Notes: generated by a model from the letters alone, not told the origin. Shown: positions 7,742-18,346, counted from the stretch's first letter. The stretch: 64,000 nucleotides of DNA from Filimonas lacunae (GCF_002355595.1 NZ_AP017422.1:3410001-3474000); one strand, 5' to 3'. A program made the numbers and translations.

Positions 7742-9127
7742 ATGAATCAATTGCTTTGCCGTATTTCTCTTGCCTGCCTGGCCTTTACTGCCGCAGCTAC
7801 TACTTACGCCCAGAACCCCATTATCCAAACCAGGCATACGGCCGACCCCGCGCCCCTGGTATATCACGATACGGTATTTCTCTACACCAGCCATGATGAA
7901 AACAATGCCTTTGGCTTTGTGATGAAAAACTGGCTGCTGTATACTTCGGTAGATATGGTCAACTGGACAGATCATGGTGAAATAGCCTCACTAAAAGACT
8001 TTGCCTGGGTACATACCGATAACGGTGCCTGGGCCCCGCAGTGTGTGGAACGCAACGGTAAGTTTTACCTGTACTGCCCCATGCCCAACGGCCTGGGTAT
8101 AGGCGTGCTGGTAGCGGATAGCCCCTATGGCCCCTTTAAAGACCCCATAGGCAAGCCCCTGGTAAAGAACAGCACGGATGATATTGACCCCACCGTACTG
8201 ATTGATAAAGATGGACAGGCCTACCTGTACTGGGGTAACCCCAACCTGTATTATGTAAAGCTGAATGAAGACATGATCTCGTACAGCGGCGGCATTGTAA
8301 AAGACAGCTCCATAGCCAAAGTAAAAGACCAGCCCGATCCTTTTCATTACCAGGAAGGCCCCTGGGCTTTTACACGTAACGGAAAATATTATATGGCCTA
8401 TGCTTCTACCTGTTGCCCGGAAGGGATAGGTTATGCCATGAGCCATACCCCCACCGGCCCCTGGGCATATAAAGGGTCTATTATGGATGGCGACCAACGT
8501 TCCAGCGGCAACCACCCCGGCATTATTGAATACAAAGGCCAGTGGTATGTATTCGGTTTTAACTATGCCTTGCTGAAACAAACCATGAAGAAGCATGCAG
8601 AGCGCCGCTCGGTATGTTTAGCCACACTTACTTTTAATGCGGATGGCACTATACAAAAGCTGCCCTTCTGGTCAGTAGCCGGCGTTAAACAGGTAGGCAC
8701 GCTTAACCCCTACCAGCAGGTAGAAGCAGAAACCATGGCCTATAGCGAAGGCGTAACCACCGACAAAGCCACGGAATGGGAAAGAGAATCGCCCTGGAAC
8801 AGGGGAAAGAAAATAAAGGACAGGATATTTGTATCTTCCATTCACAATGGCGACTATGTGAAGGTGCAGGGAGCTGACTTTTCCAAAGGCGCTTCGGCTG
8901 TAGAGGTAAGTGTAGCAGCCCTGTACGGTGGAAAAATAGAGATACATGCCGATAAGCCGGATGGCCTGTTACTGGGCACCGTTAACGTTACCGCCTCTGG
9001 TGAAGGAGATATCTGGAAAACATTGAACGTACCCGTTAAAAACATAAAAGGCATACACGACCTGTATTTTGTTTTTAAAGGAGAAAAAGACCTTTTTCAT
9101 TTTGACTGGTGGATGTTTCACCCGTAG
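7742..9127 (+). CDS. GH43 arabinofuranosidase/xylosidase with C-terminal CBM6
   Basis: Secreted inverting hydrolase of 461 residues, likely releasing alpha-L-arabinofuranose or beta-D-xylose from xylan side chains or oligosaccharides. Signal peptide about 1-24 (ends TTYAQ). The five-bladed propeller carries the GH43 triad: base Asp35 (TADPAP), pKa-tuning Asp149 (DDIDPT) and acid Glu205 (QEGPWAF). The C-terminal 130 residues (from VEAETMAYSEG) form a CBM6-type beta-sandwich ending in the usual FDWW. An ATG at 7709 would add 11 residues before the signal peptide, so 7742 is preferred. Similar to the enzyme at 24400-25740. Confidence 0.85.
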   Translation: MNQLLCRISLACLAFTAAATTYAQNPIIQTRHTADPAPLVYHDTVFLYTSHDENNAFGFVMKNWLLYTSVDMVNWTDHGEIASLKDFAWVHTDNGAWAPQCVERNGKFYLYCPMPNGLGIGVLVADSPYGPFKDPIGKPLVKNSTDDIDPTVLIDKDGQAYLYWGNPNLYYVKLNEDMISYSGGIVKDSSIAKVKDQPDPFHYQEGPWAFTRNGKYYMAYASTCCPEGIGYAMSHTPTGPWAYKGSIMDGDQRSSGNHPGIIEYKGQWYVFGFNYALLKQTMKKHAERRSVCLATLTFNADGTIQKLPFWSVAGVKQVGTLNPYQQVEAETMAYSEGVTTDKATEWERESPWNRGKKIKDRIFVSSIHNGDYVKVQGADFSKGASAVEVSVAALYGGKIEIHADKPDGLLLGTVNVTASGEGDIWKTLNVPVKNIKGIHDLYFVFKGEKDLFHFDWWMFHP

Positions 9128-9181
9128 CGGTAAACACCCCCCATTAACAATATCCTGATTTACTAAACGATTAAGAGCCTC

Positions 9182-11218
9182 ATGAATCTATTCCGTTCTA
9201 AAAAACCTTACGTCTTTACCGGCATGCTTGCCTTCTCCCTTTTCTCCGGCGTCGTTTCTGCCCAAACCGTATGGCTGGATCAGTTAGACCTCAGCGCAGC
9301 CACACAGGGCTATGGCGTACCCGGCAAAAACAAATCGATAGATGGCAAAACCATGACCATAGCGGGCAAAACCTTTTCCCGCGGGTTTGGTACGCATGCA
9401 GTAAGTTCTTTAACCATACTGATGCAGGGCAAAGCCAGTTTGTTTACTGCACAGGTAGGTATCGATGATGAAGTAAAAGGCCACGAACCTGCTGTGGTGT
9501 TTGAAGTGTATGGCGATGGTAAAAAATTATGGTCAAGCGGCGTAATGCATTTGGGTGATGCCGCTAAATCCTGCTCCGTACCCCTTACCGGTGTACAGAA
9601 AATGGAACTGGTGGTAACAGACGGCGGCAACGGAAATTATTATGACCATGCCAACTGGGCCGATGCCAGCATCACCACCACCGATGTGGCTGGCACTAAA
9701 ACCTGGAACCCTATTGCTACCGTGCCGTATATACTTACCCCCAAAGCACCCGCCACACCACGCATTAACGGCAGCACGGTAACCGGCGCACGTCCCGGCT
9801 CACCTTTTCAATACCGCATAGCCGCCACCGGCGACAGGCCCATGACGTTTACCGCCAAAGGCTTACCCAACGGTTTGCAACTGGATAACCAAACAGGTAT
9901 TATCACCGGCACACTGCCCGCCAAAGGCAGCTATACCGTAACCCTGGGCGCACAAAACGCCAAAGGCAAAACCACCAGGCAATTGCGCATTGTATGCGGC
10001 GATAAGGTGGCCCTTACCCCACCCATGGGCTGGAACAGCTGGAACTGCTTTGCCGGTGAAGTATCGGCCGATAAAGTAAAACGTGCCGCCGATGCCATGG
10101 TTAAAAGCGGCCTGGTAAACCACGGCTGGACCTATATTAACATAGATGATTTCTGGCAAAACCACCGCGATTCAAAAGACTCCACCTTACGCGGTAAACT
10201 GCGCGATGATAACGGCAACATTGTACCCAACGTACGCTTTGGTAATATGAAAGCACTGGCTGATTATGTACACAATGCCGGTATGAAAATAGGCCTGTAT
10301 TCCAGCCCCGGCCCGTGGACCTGCGGCGGCTGTGCCGGCAGCTATGGCTATGAGAAGCAGGATGCAGAAAGCTATGCCAAATGGGGCTTTGATTACCTGA
10401 AGTACGACTGGTGCAGCTATGGTGGCGTGATCAATGGCATGAAAGATAATGATCCTTATAAAGTATCTTCCCTGTCGTACCGTGGCGGCAACGAGCTGGC
10501 TACAGCCAAACGTCCCTTTGAGCTGATGGGCAATTACCTGCAACAGCAGCCACGGGATATTGTGTTCAGTCTGTGCCAGTATGGTATGTCCGACGTTTGG
10601 AAATGGGGGGATAGTGTCAACGGCAGCTGCTGGCGCACTACCAATGATATTACCGATACCTGGGCCAGCGTAAAAGAAATAGCCCTGGCGCAGGACAAAG
10701 CTGCCGCATGGGCACGCCCCGGTAACTGGAACGATCCTGATATGCTGGTAGTAGGCACCGTAGGCTGGGGCAACCCGCACCCCAGCAAGCTGAAGCCGGA
10801 TGAACAATACCTGCACCTGAGCCTGTGGAGCCTGTTCAGCGCCCCGCTGCTGATAGGCTGTGATATGGAAAAGCTGGACGACTTTACGATAAACCTGCTC
10901 ACCAATGATGAAGTAATAGCCATTGACCAGGACCCGCTGGGCAAACAAGCCACCTGTGTGCAAACCATCGGCGACCTGCGCATATATGTGAAGCAACTGG
11001 AAGATGGCAGCCGCGCCGTAGGCTTCTGCAACTTTGGGCTGGAAAGCGCGACACTCGATTATAAAGCTTTTGACAAACTGGGCCTTACCGGCAAACAGCA
11101 GGTGCGCGACCTGTGGCGCCAGCAGAACATTACCCGTATAGATACCCGCAGCGGTGCCTTGCCCGTTAAAGTGCCTGCACATGGCGTATTGCTATATAAA
11201 TTTACTTCCGTGAAATAA
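9182..11218 (+). CDS. GH27 alpha-galactosidase with NPCBM and Ig-like domains
   Basis: Secreted retaining alpha-D-galactosidase of 678 residues. Signal peptide 1-28, NPCBM (CBM51-like) domain about 30-165 (FSRGFGTHAVSSLT), a putative-Ig linker about 185-275 (GLPNGLQLDNQTGIITGTLP), then the GH27 barrel from PPMGWNSWNCF. Nucleophile Asp409 lies in KYDWC and acid/base Asp489 in TTNDITDTW, followed by the C-terminal beta domain. GH27 also contains beta-L-arabinopyranosidases, so that activity is possible. It sits 54 bp after GH43 and 22 bp before GH31 in the same operon, consistent with stripping alpha-galactose caps. Confidence 0.88.
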   Translation: MNLFRSKKPYVFTGMLAFSLFSGVVSAQTVWLDQLDLSAATQGYGVPGKNKSIDGKTMTIAGKTFSRGFGTHAVSSLTILMQGKASLFTAQVGIDDEVKGHEPAVVFEVYGDGKKLWSSGVMHLGDAAKSCSVPLTGVQKMELVVTDGGNGNYYDHANWADASITTTDVAGTKTWNPIATVPYILTPKAPATPRINGSTVTGARPGSPFQYRIAATGDRPMTFTAKGLPNGLQLDNQTGIITGTLPAKGSYTVTLGAQNAKGKTTRQLRIVCGDKVALTPPMGWNSWNCFAGEVSADKVKRAADAMVKSGLVNHGWTYINIDDFWQNHRDSKDSTLRGKLRDDNGNIVPNVRFGNMKALADYVHNAGMKIGLYSSPGPWTCGGCAGSYGYEKQDAESYAKWGFDYLKYDWCSYGGVINGMKDNDPYKVSSLSYRGGNELATAKRPFELMGNYLQQQPRDIVFSLCQYGMSDVWKWGDSVNGSCWRTTNDITDTWASVKEIALAQDKAAAWARPGNWNDPDMLVVGTVGWGNPHPSKLKPDEQYLHLSLWSLFSAPLLIGCDMEKLDDFTINLLTNDEVIAIDQDPLGKQATCVQTIGDLRIYVKQLEDGSRAVGFCNFGLESATLDYKAFDKLGLTGKQQVRDLWRQQNITRIDTRSGALPVKVPAHGVLLYKFTSVK

Positions 11219-11240
11219 ACACCTGTTAAAACAGAAGCCC

Positions 11241-13628
11241 ATGAAAAGAGTTTTTATACTGCTGTTGATGATACCAGGTATATACAGCCAGGCACAGCAA
11301 TACCGCAAAAACAGTGATGGTATTACCACTACCATAGGTGATAAGGACGTGAGTATTCAATTTTATACACCCGGTATAGTAAGGGTGATAAAAATGCCCG
11401 TACACCAACCATTGAATAAAAAAAGCCTGTCGGTAATAGCAGTACCACAAAAAACGCAGGTAGCCGTAACTACGCAAGCCGGCGAGATAGTACTTACCAG
11501 CAAACAATTGCAGGTACGCGTAAACACCACCACCGGCGCTATACAGTACCAGGCAGCCAATGGCAACGCCCTGTTAAGCGAAAAGCCCGGCAGCACAGCG
11601 TTTACACCGTTTGATGATGCAGGCAATAAAACCTATACCGTAACCCAGGCGTTTCAGTTGGAAGCAGACGAACCTATTTACGGCCTGGGCCAGCACCAAC
11701 GCGGCAACCTGAGTCAGCGTAACCAGAAGTATACGCTGATGATGCAAGGCAATACAGACGACCCTATTACCTTTTTCCAATCCGTAAAAGGCTATGGCCT
11801 ATTCTGGGATAACTACTCCCCCACCACCTTTGAAGATAAGCCCGGCGAAACCCTGTTTACTTCGGAAGTGGGCGATGGCGTGGATTATTATTTTATGTAC
11901 GGCGGCAATGCCGATGGCGTAATAGCCCGCATGCGTGAACTCACAGGCCAAAGCCCTATGTTTCCCCTATGGACCTACGGCTTCTGGCAAAGCAAAGAGC
12001 GTTATAAATCGCAACAGGAAATAGTGGGCGTAGTACAGAAATACCGCGACTTGCAGGTGCCGCTGGATGGCATTATACAGGACTGGCAATACTGGGGCGA
12101 TAACTACCACTGGAACGGCATGAACTTTCTGAACCCCGAGTTTACGCAACCGAAAAAAATGGTGGATGATATTCATGCATTAAAAGCGCATGCCATCATC
12201 TCTATCTGGGCATCGTTCGGACCTAAAACACAACCCTACGAAGAGCTGAATGCCAAAGGCATGCTGTTCAACTTCAGCACCTGGCCCGAAAGCGGTAAAG
12301 ACGTATGGCCGCCGGATATGAACTATCCTTCCGGTGTACGTGTATACGACCCCTATAATCCTGATGCCAGGGATATTTACTGGAAGTATGTAAACAAAGG
12401 CCTGTTCTCCATTGGGCTGGACGGCTGGTGGATGGACTCCTCCGAGCCCGATCACCTTTCGTTTAAAAATACGGACCTCGATCAAAAATCATTTTTGGGC
12501 TCCTTCCGCAAAGTGCGCAATGCCTTCCCGTTAATGACGGTAGGCGGCGTGTACGATCACCAGCGTAAAGTAAGCTCCGATAAACGTGTATTCATACTCA
12601 CGCGCTCTGCCTTTGCAGGCCAGCAGCGTTATGGCGCCAACACCTGGAGTGGCGATATTACTTCTTCCTGGGAAACCCTGCAAAAGCAGATACCCACCGG
12701 CCTCAACTTCTCGTTAAGCGGCATTCCTTACTGGAACAGCGATATCGGCGGCTTCTTCCTGAGTAAGTTTCGCAAAAAGCTGGAAGATCCGGAGTACCGC
12801 GAACTGTATGCCCGCTGGGTAGCCTTTGGCGCATTCTGCCCTATGATGCGCTCGCACGGTGCAGACGCCCCGAGAGAGATATACCAGTTTGGCAGCAAAG
12901 GCAACCAGATATATGATGCCATTGAAAAATTTATCCGGTTACGTTATAGCCTGTTACCCTATATCTATTCCACTTCCTGGGAAGTTACAGCCCACCAGGG
13001 CAGCATGATGCGTGCGTTGATGATGGATTTTGCGCAGGATAAAAACAGCTGGAACATAAACAGCGAGTATATGTTTGGTAAATCGCTGCTGGTAGCCCCG
13101 GTTACCCATGCGCAATACCTGAAACCCGCTGCCACCAATGGTAAAGACACTACCTGGGCCGAGGATTTCAGCACACCTAAACAGTCTGAAGTGTATTTAC
13201 CCGCTGGCGCCAGCTGGTTCGATTTCTGGACGGGCGAACAACACAACGGCGGCCAGAAGGTAATGAAAGCAACACCGCTGGATATTATACCCGTATACGT
13301 AAAAGCAGGTGCTGTACTGCCCATTGGCCCACAGGTACAGTATGCCGAAGAAAAGAAATGGGATAACCTGGAAATACGTGTATACCCTGGCGCCAACGGC
13401 AGCTTTGTATTGTATGAAGATGAGAATGACAACTACAATTACGAAAAAGGGATGTATTCCAACATCACCTTCCAGTATAACAATACCGCCAAAACACTCA
13501 CCATCAGCAACAGGAAAGGTCAGTTTCCGGGCATGCTTACCACCCGTAAGTTCAGGATAACCCTGCCCGGCAGCAACACCGCCAAAACGGTTACCTATAC
13601 CGGAAAAGCACTGACGGTAAAATTGTAG
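11241..13628 (+). CDS. GH31 alpha-glycosidase, probable alpha-xylosidase
   Basis: Secreted retaining alpha-glycosidase of 795 residues without a PA14 insert. Signal peptide about 1-19, N-terminal galactose-mutarotase-like beta-sandwich, then the catalytic barrel with nucleophile Asp399 in WWMDSSEPD and acid/base Asp472 in WSGDITSSW, then proximal and distal beta domains. WWMDxxEP is usual for alpha-xylosidase-like members, but alpha-glucosidase or alpha-galactosidase activity exists in GH31. The second GH31 at 15719 is only a distant paralogue, so they probably divide substrates. A pair of hairpins (about 13651-13669 and 13702-13751) separates it from GH97. Confidence 0.85.
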   Translation: MKRVFILLLMIPGIYSQAQQYRKNSDGITTTIGDKDVSIQFYTPGIVRVIKMPVHQPLNKKSLSVIAVPQKTQVAVTTQAGEIVLTSKQLQVRVNTTTGAIQYQAANGNALLSEKPGSTAFTPFDDAGNKTYTVTQAFQLEADEPIYGLGQHQRGNLSQRNQKYTLMMQGNTDDPITFFQSVKGYGLFWDNYSPTTFEDKPGETLFTSEVGDGVDYYFMYGGNADGVIARMRELTGQSPMFPLWTYGFWQSKERYKSQQEIVGVVQKYRDLQVPLDGIIQDWQYWGDNYHWNGMNFLNPEFTQPKKMVDDIHALKAHAIISIWASFGPKTQPYEELNAKGMLFNFSTWPESGKDVWPPDMNYPSGVRVYDPYNPDARDIYWKYVNKGLFSIGLDGWWMDSSEPDHLSFKNTDLDQKSFLGSFRKVRNAFPLMTVGGVYDHQRKVSSDKRVFILTRSAFAGQQRYGANTWSGDITSSWETLQKQIPTGLNFSLSGIPYWNSDIGGFFLSKFRKKLEDPEYRELYARWVAFGAFCPMMRSHGADAPREIYQFGSKGNQIYDAIEKFIRLRYSLLPYIYSTSWEVTAHQGSMMRALMMDFAQDKNSWNINSEYMFGKSLLVAPVTHAQYLKPAATNGKDTTWAEDFSTPKQSEVYLPAGASWFDFWTGEQHNGGQKVMKATPLDIIPVYVKAGAVLPIGPQVQYAEEKKWDNLEIRVYPGANGSFVLYEDENDNYNYEKGMYSNITFQYNNTAKTLTISNRKGQFPGMLTTRKFRITLPGSNTAKTVTYTGKALTVKL

Positions 13629-13701
13629 CGCAGAGAACGGATTTGTATAAAACAAAGTCTGTTTTGTTACAGCAGTTACCAAAAGCAGACGATTATTTTT
13701 G

Positions 13702-13756
13702 AGTGTTTCCCCTTTGTTACTGATCACATCAATAATAAAACGGGAAACACTTTTTG
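13702..13756 (+). terminator. Attenuator-like hairpin before GH97
   Basis: AGTGTTTCCC (13702-13711) pairs perfectly with GGGAAACACT (13742-13751), followed by TTTTG, with a 30-base A/T-rich loop. It lies between the GH31 stop (13628) and the GH97 ATG (13774). It could reduce read-through, making GH97-GH31 a weaker or separately controlled segment. The long loop makes termination strength uncertain. Confidence 0.4.
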
Positions 13757-13773
13757 TAAATACCGATAGCAAT

Positions 13774-15705
13774 ATGAAAAAAAATATACGATGGCTTGTA
13801 ATAGGCGTTGCCTTATTATCTACCTCCACTATAACAGCACAACAGGCCACCCTCACATCACCTAACCAGCATATTAATGTACAGGTAACTTCCTCCGGCA
13901 GCAACACTGCCAGTTATCTGAAAGTGTGGTACACCGCTGGCGGTAAAACCACGGAAGCCATACCCCGTATTGACCTGGGATTACTATTGAACAACCAGGA
14001 CTACGCCAAAGACCTCCGCTTTGTAAAATCGGGCAAGCCCACCGTTATACAGGAACAGTATACCGCACTGCATGGTAAAAAACTCAACCGCAGCAACACG
14101 GCTAACGAGGTAGTGATAGCATTTGACAACGCTGCCCAAAACAGGCTGAACCTGGTAATAAGAGCTTACAACGATGGCGTAGCCTTTCGTTACGAGCTGC
14201 CGGAAAAACAGGGCAGCTTTACCGTAAACGATGAATTGACTGCCTATACCATAGCACCTGAAACCACCCGGTGGATGGAGAAATGGAACACGGCCAACGA
14301 AGGCCTGTACACTGCTATGAGCAACGATAAAGTGCAGCAGCAGGAATGGTGCTACCCCGCCCTGTTTAACACCGGCGACAGCGCCTGCTGGTTTTTACTG
14401 CACGAATCGGATGTAAACCGCAGCTACTGCGGCTCTAAACTCAGTAACCTGGCAGAGAAGGCCAGCTACAAACTCACCTTTCCCAACCCGAAAGATGGCA
14501 GAGGCAAAGGAGAATCTGCCCCTACCATCAGCCTGCCCTGGAAATCGCCCTGGCGCGTCATTATCATGGGTAGCCTGGCTGATGTGGTAGCCTCTACACT
14601 GGTAGAAGATGTGGCACCTGCGTCTACACTGAAAAACACGGCCTGGGTAAAACCGGGACTGGTTTCGTGGAACTACTGGTCGGACAACCACGGCACCAAA
14701 GATTATAACACCGTATGCCGCTTTGCCGATCTGGCTGCTGCCATGCACTGGCCCTATACCCTGCTGGACTGGGAATGGGATGCCATGGGCAACGGCGGCA
14801 AGCTGGAAGATGCCCTTACGTATATCCAATCCAAAGGCATTAAACCACTGATGTGGTACAACTCCGGCGGAGATCATACCTGGGTAAATGCCACGCCTAA
14901 AGACCGTATGCTTACACATGAAAACCGCGTAGCAGAATTTACCAAATTGAAACAACTGGGTGTAGCCGGTGTGAAGATTGACTTTTTTGAAAGCGAAAAG
15001 CAGGATATGATCCGCTACTACCTGGATATACTGGACGATGCCGCACAGTTTGAAATGATGGTATACTTTCATGGCTGTATAGTACCCCGCGGCTGGTCAA
15101 GAACCTACCCGCACCTGGTGACCTACGAAGCCGTGCGCGGTGCCGAATGGTACAACAACGGCCCCGAGTTTACTACCACCGCACCGGAGCACAACACCAT
15201 ACTGCCTTTTACCCGCAACGTGATAGGCCCCATGGATTATACACCGGTAACCTTCACCAATTCCCAATTCCCGCATATCACCTCCTACGGACATGAGCTG
15301 GCTTTGAGTGTATTGTTTGAGTCGGGCATGCAACACCTGGCAGACAGGCCGGAAGGCTATTACCAGCTGCCGGATGCTCCCAAAAACTTTTTACAACAGG
15401 TGCCCAACACCTGGGATGAAACACGATTGCTGGATGGTTACCCCGGTAAAGACGTAACACTGGCCCGGCGCAAAGGCAATACCTGGTATATAGCCGGTAT
15501 TAACGCAGAGCTGCGGGAGAAAAGAAAAAGCCTGCCACTTACCTTTTTGCCCGGCAACACGCGCTACCAGGTTACCCTGATAGCCGATGGCAAACATGAT
15601 AAAGATTTCAGCACCACGTATTCGGTAGCAGACAGCACCGGCACGTTCAACGTAAAGCTGTTGCGCCGCGGCGGTTTTGCTGCTGTGTTAACCCCCATGC
15701 AATAA
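13774..15705 (+). CDS. GH97 retaining alpha-galactosidase-type hydrolase
   Basis: 643 residues, signal peptide about 1-22 (ends TAQQ). The N-terminal beta-sandwich (about 25-290, LTSPNQHINVQV, YRYEL-type core) is followed by the GH97 barrel (WNYWSDNHG, DWEWD, MWYNSGG). Asp403 in GVKIDFFES sits where retaining, alpha-galactosidase-type GH97 enzymes have their nucleophile; Glu452 in TYEAVRGAEW is a candidate acid/base. SusB-type inverting alpha-glucosidases instead use glutamates, so alpha-galactosidase is favoured. A TTG at 13699 could extend the frame but gives no signal peptide. Its job overlaps with GH27 in the same operon. Confidence 0.85.
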   Translation: MKKNIRWLVIGVALLSTSTITAQQATLTSPNQHINVQVTSSGSNTASYLKVWYTAGGKTTEAIPRIDLGLLLNNQDYAKDLRFVKSGKPTVIQEQYTALHGKKLNRSNTANEVVIAFDNAAQNRLNLVIRAYNDGVAFRYELPEKQGSFTVNDELTAYTIAPETTRWMEKWNTANEGLYTAMSNDKVQQQEWCYPALFNTGDSACWFLLHESDVNRSYCGSKLSNLAEKASYKLTFPNPKDGRGKGESAPTISLPWKSPWRVIIMGSLADVVASTLVEDVAPASTLKNTAWVKPGLVSWNYWSDNHGTKDYNTVCRFADLAAAMHWPYTLLDWEWDAMGNGGKLEDALTYIQSKGIKPLMWYNSGGDHTWVNATPKDRMLTHENRVAEFTKLKQLGVAGVKIDFFESEKQDMIRYYLDILDDAAQFEMMVYFHGCIVPRGWSRTYPHLVTYEAVRGAEWYNNGPEFTTTAPEHNTILPFTRNVIGPMDYTPVTFTNSQFPHITSYGHELALSVLFESGMQHLADRPEGYYQLPDAPKNFLQQVPNTWDETRLLDGYPGKDVTLARRKGNTWYIAGINAELREKRKSLPLTFLPGNTRYQVTLIADGKHDKDFSTTYSVADSTGTFNVKLLRRGGFAAVLTPMQ

Positions 15706-15718
15706 AACTTAACGCCGT

Positions 15719-18346
15719 ATGAAATGGATAACCGTAGTATTGCTGGGCATGATACCCGCTGCACTGTGCAGCCAAACCTACCGCAGCCATACCGTAACAA
15801 AAGATAAAGTAGTAATAACACTGACAGAAGGCCACCTGAGCCTTACGCCTCTTACCACTAAAGCCATACGTGTACAATGGCTAAAAGAGCTGCCTGCCGA
15901 ACAGCAGCAGTTTGTGCTGCAGTACCCGCAACCCGTACCGGCCTTTACCTGTCGTAATACAGATACCACACTGTTAGTAAGCACGGCAGCAGCAAGCGTA
16001 AGCTTTCACAAACGCACCGGTATACTCAGCTTTCGCGATAAAAACGGAAAGCTGCTGCTGAACGAAACGGCAAACAGCAGAAAACTGCTGACCGACTCTA
16101 TTGACGGCGAGCCCTGTTACCGTGCGGAGCAAGGCTTTGCCACACAGGAAAATGAATACCTGTTTGGCCTGGGCCAGTTTCAGGATGGGCATTACAACCT
16201 TAAAAACACTACCCGCAAGCTGATACAGGTAAACACCCAGATAGCCATTCCCTTTCTGTATTCCAGCAAGGGCTATGGCCTGTTATGGCATCAGTACGGG
16301 CTTACCTGGTTTAACCCGGCAGATAATATCATTGCCTTGCAGAAAAAAGATACTGCCGCCGGTGGCAAAAAAGAAGCCGAGGTAACCACTACCACCGGCA
16401 CCCAACGTGTATCTCAACAGCAGAGCGTATACACCGGCAGCTTTACCGTACCGCAGGAAGGAGATTATACCCTGATGCTGGATTTGGGAGATATGGATAA
16501 CCGCCACCTGGTAATTGTAGATGGTGCCGCATGTATCAACCAATCTAACCTTTGGCTGCCGCCTGCTGCAAGTAAAATAATAAAACTCAACGCTGGTACC
16601 CACACCGTACAGGTGGTATGCAAAGCCAGTAATACACCTAAGCTATCCTTTCGTACGGCCAGTAATGAAACCATATTCCGCTCGCCACATGCGCGGTCGT
16701 TAGATTATATAGTCTTCACCGGTAAAGATGCTGATGAAGTAATAGCCGGTTACCGCCAGCTGACAGGTGAAGTGCCTATGCTGCCCTTATGGGCTTACGG
16801 CTTCTGGCAGTGCCGGGAGCGGTATACCAGTGGCGAACACCTGGTAAAAACCGTACAGGAGTTTCGCAACCGCCACCTGCCCATGGATGTAATTGTGCAG
16901 GACTGGCAATACTGGGGCAAATACGGCTGGGGTGTGCCTAAGTTTGATGAAACCCATTACCCCCAACCCGAACAGTTTATACAACAACTGCATAACCTCC
17001 ACGCCCGCTTCAACATATCCGTATGGGAGAACCTGGATAAAAAGTCGGATGTGGCAAAGCCTTACCTGGCGCAGAACCTGTACATACCCAACAGCCCCTG
17101 GGTAGATATGTTTAACCCCGCAGCCGCTAAAACACATTGGAATGCATTAAACACCAACCTGTACAGCAAAGGGGTGGACAGCTGGTGGATGGATGCCACC
17201 GAACCGGAAAACGACGCCCTTGCCGGCAAACAAACCTATTTGGGCCCCGGTAACTTTTACCGCCTTACCTACCCCCTGTTTGTAAGCAAAGCCGTATACG
17301 AAGGTCAGCGAAACACAGATACCACCAAACGCGTAGCCATACTCACCCGCTCCGCCTTTGCCGGCCAGCAACGCTACGGCACTATAAACTGGAGCGGTGA
17401 TATTGGCTGGGACTGGGATACCTATAAACGCCAGATCGTTGCCGGACTCAACTACCACCTTACCGGTATGCCTTACTGGACAACCGACATCGGCGGCTTC
17501 TTCCGCCCCGGCCGCAACCAGTATACCGATACCACTTATCACGATATACTTACCCGCTGGTTTCAATGGGGTTGTTTCAATTCCATCTTCCGCATACATG
17601 GCTACCAGACAGAAACAGAGCCCTGGAAATATGGTGATGTGGTGGAAAGCCGCATGCGCACCATGTTACAGCTACGCTACCGCCTGATGCCTTACATATA
17701 TTCCGCCGCATGGCAGGTACACCACAAAGGCTACACCATCATGCGCCCGCTGGTAATGGATTTTGCACCCGACGAAAAAGCGGTATCACAACCTTATGAG
17801 TACATGTTTGGCAATGCCTTCCTGGTAGCACCGGTTACCGCGCCCGGCATAAAAGACTGGAACGTTTACCTGCCCAAAGGACAGCCCTGGTATAACTTCT
17901 GGACAGGCAAACAGTATGCAGGTGGGCAAACCATCAACACCGATGCCCCTGCCGATAAAATTCCGCTGTACATAAAAGCAGGCTCCATTATACCCATGGG
18001 CAAACCCTTGGAGTACACACAGCCCAATGCCACCGACACCGTGGAGATACGGGTATATACCGGCGCAGATGGCAGCTTTGAGTTATATAGTGATGCCGGC
18101 GACGGTTATGCCTATGAAAAGGGCGCTTATACCACCATACCCCTGTACTGGAATAATCGGCAGCAAACGCTTACCATAGGCAAACGCCAGGGCAGCTATC
18201 CCGGCATGCTGCAAAAACAGGTGTTTAATATTGTTTGGGTGCAGCAAGCACAGGGGCATGATGGAGCAGTAACCCATATGCCTGTCCAAACAATTGTGTA
18301 TACGGGGAAAGAAATAAATGTAAGAAACAGTACCGTAACAAAATAG
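15719..18346 (+). CDS. GH31 alpha-xylosidase with inserted PA14 domain
   Basis: Secreted enzyme of 875 residues. Signal peptide about 1-19, N-terminal beta-sandwich, a PA14-like insertion about 225-335 (QSVYTGSFTVPQEGDYTLML), then the GH31 barrel with nucleophile Asp492 (WWMDATEPE) and acid/base Asp561 (NWSGDIG), and C-terminal beta domains. A PA14 insert at this point is the hallmark of characterised alpha-xylosidases acting on xyloglucan oligosaccharides in Cellvibrio and Bacteroides. The start lies 13 bp after GH97. A strong terminator at 18398-18433 ends the operon. Confidence 0.88.
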   Translation: MKWITVVLLGMIPAALCSQTYRSHTVTKDKVVITLTEGHLSLTPLTTKAIRVQWLKELPAEQQQFVLQYPQPVPAFTCRNTDTTLLVSTAAASVSFHKRTGILSFRDKNGKLLLNETANSRKLLTDSIDGEPCYRAEQGFATQENEYLFGLGQFQDGHYNLKNTTRKLIQVNTQIAIPFLYSSKGYGLLWHQYGLTWFNPADNIIALQKKDTAAGGKKEAEVTTTTGTQRVSQQQSVYTGSFTVPQEGDYTLMLDLGDMDNRHLVIVDGAACINQSNLWLPPAASKIIKLNAGTHTVQVVCKASNTPKLSFRTASNETIFRSPHARSLDYIVFTGKDADEVIAGYRQLTGEVPMLPLWAYGFWQCRERYTSGEHLVKTVQEFRNRHLPMDVIVQDWQYWGKYGWGVPKFDETHYPQPEQFIQQLHNLHARFNISVWENLDKKSDVAKPYLAQNLYIPNSPWVDMFNPAAAKTHWNALNTNLYSKGVDSWWMDATEPENDALAGKQTYLGPGNFYRLTYPLFVSKAVYEGQRNTDTTKRVAILTRSAFAGQQRYGTINWSGDIGWDWDTYKRQIVAGLNYHLTGMPYWTTDIGGFFRPGRNQYTDTTYHDILTRWFQWGCFNSIFRIHGYQTETEPWKYGDVVESRMRTMLQLRYRLMPYIYSAAWQVHHKGYTIMRPLVMDFAPDEKAVSQPYEYMFGNAFLVAPVTAPGIKDWNVYLPKGQPWYNFWTGKQYAGGQTINTDAPADKIPLYIKAGSIIPMGKPLEYTQPNATDTVEIRVYTGADGSFELYSDAGDGYAYEKGAYTTIPLYWNNRQQTLTIGKRQGSYPGMLQKQVFNIVWVQQAQGHDGAVTHMPVQTIVYTGKEINVRNSTVTK

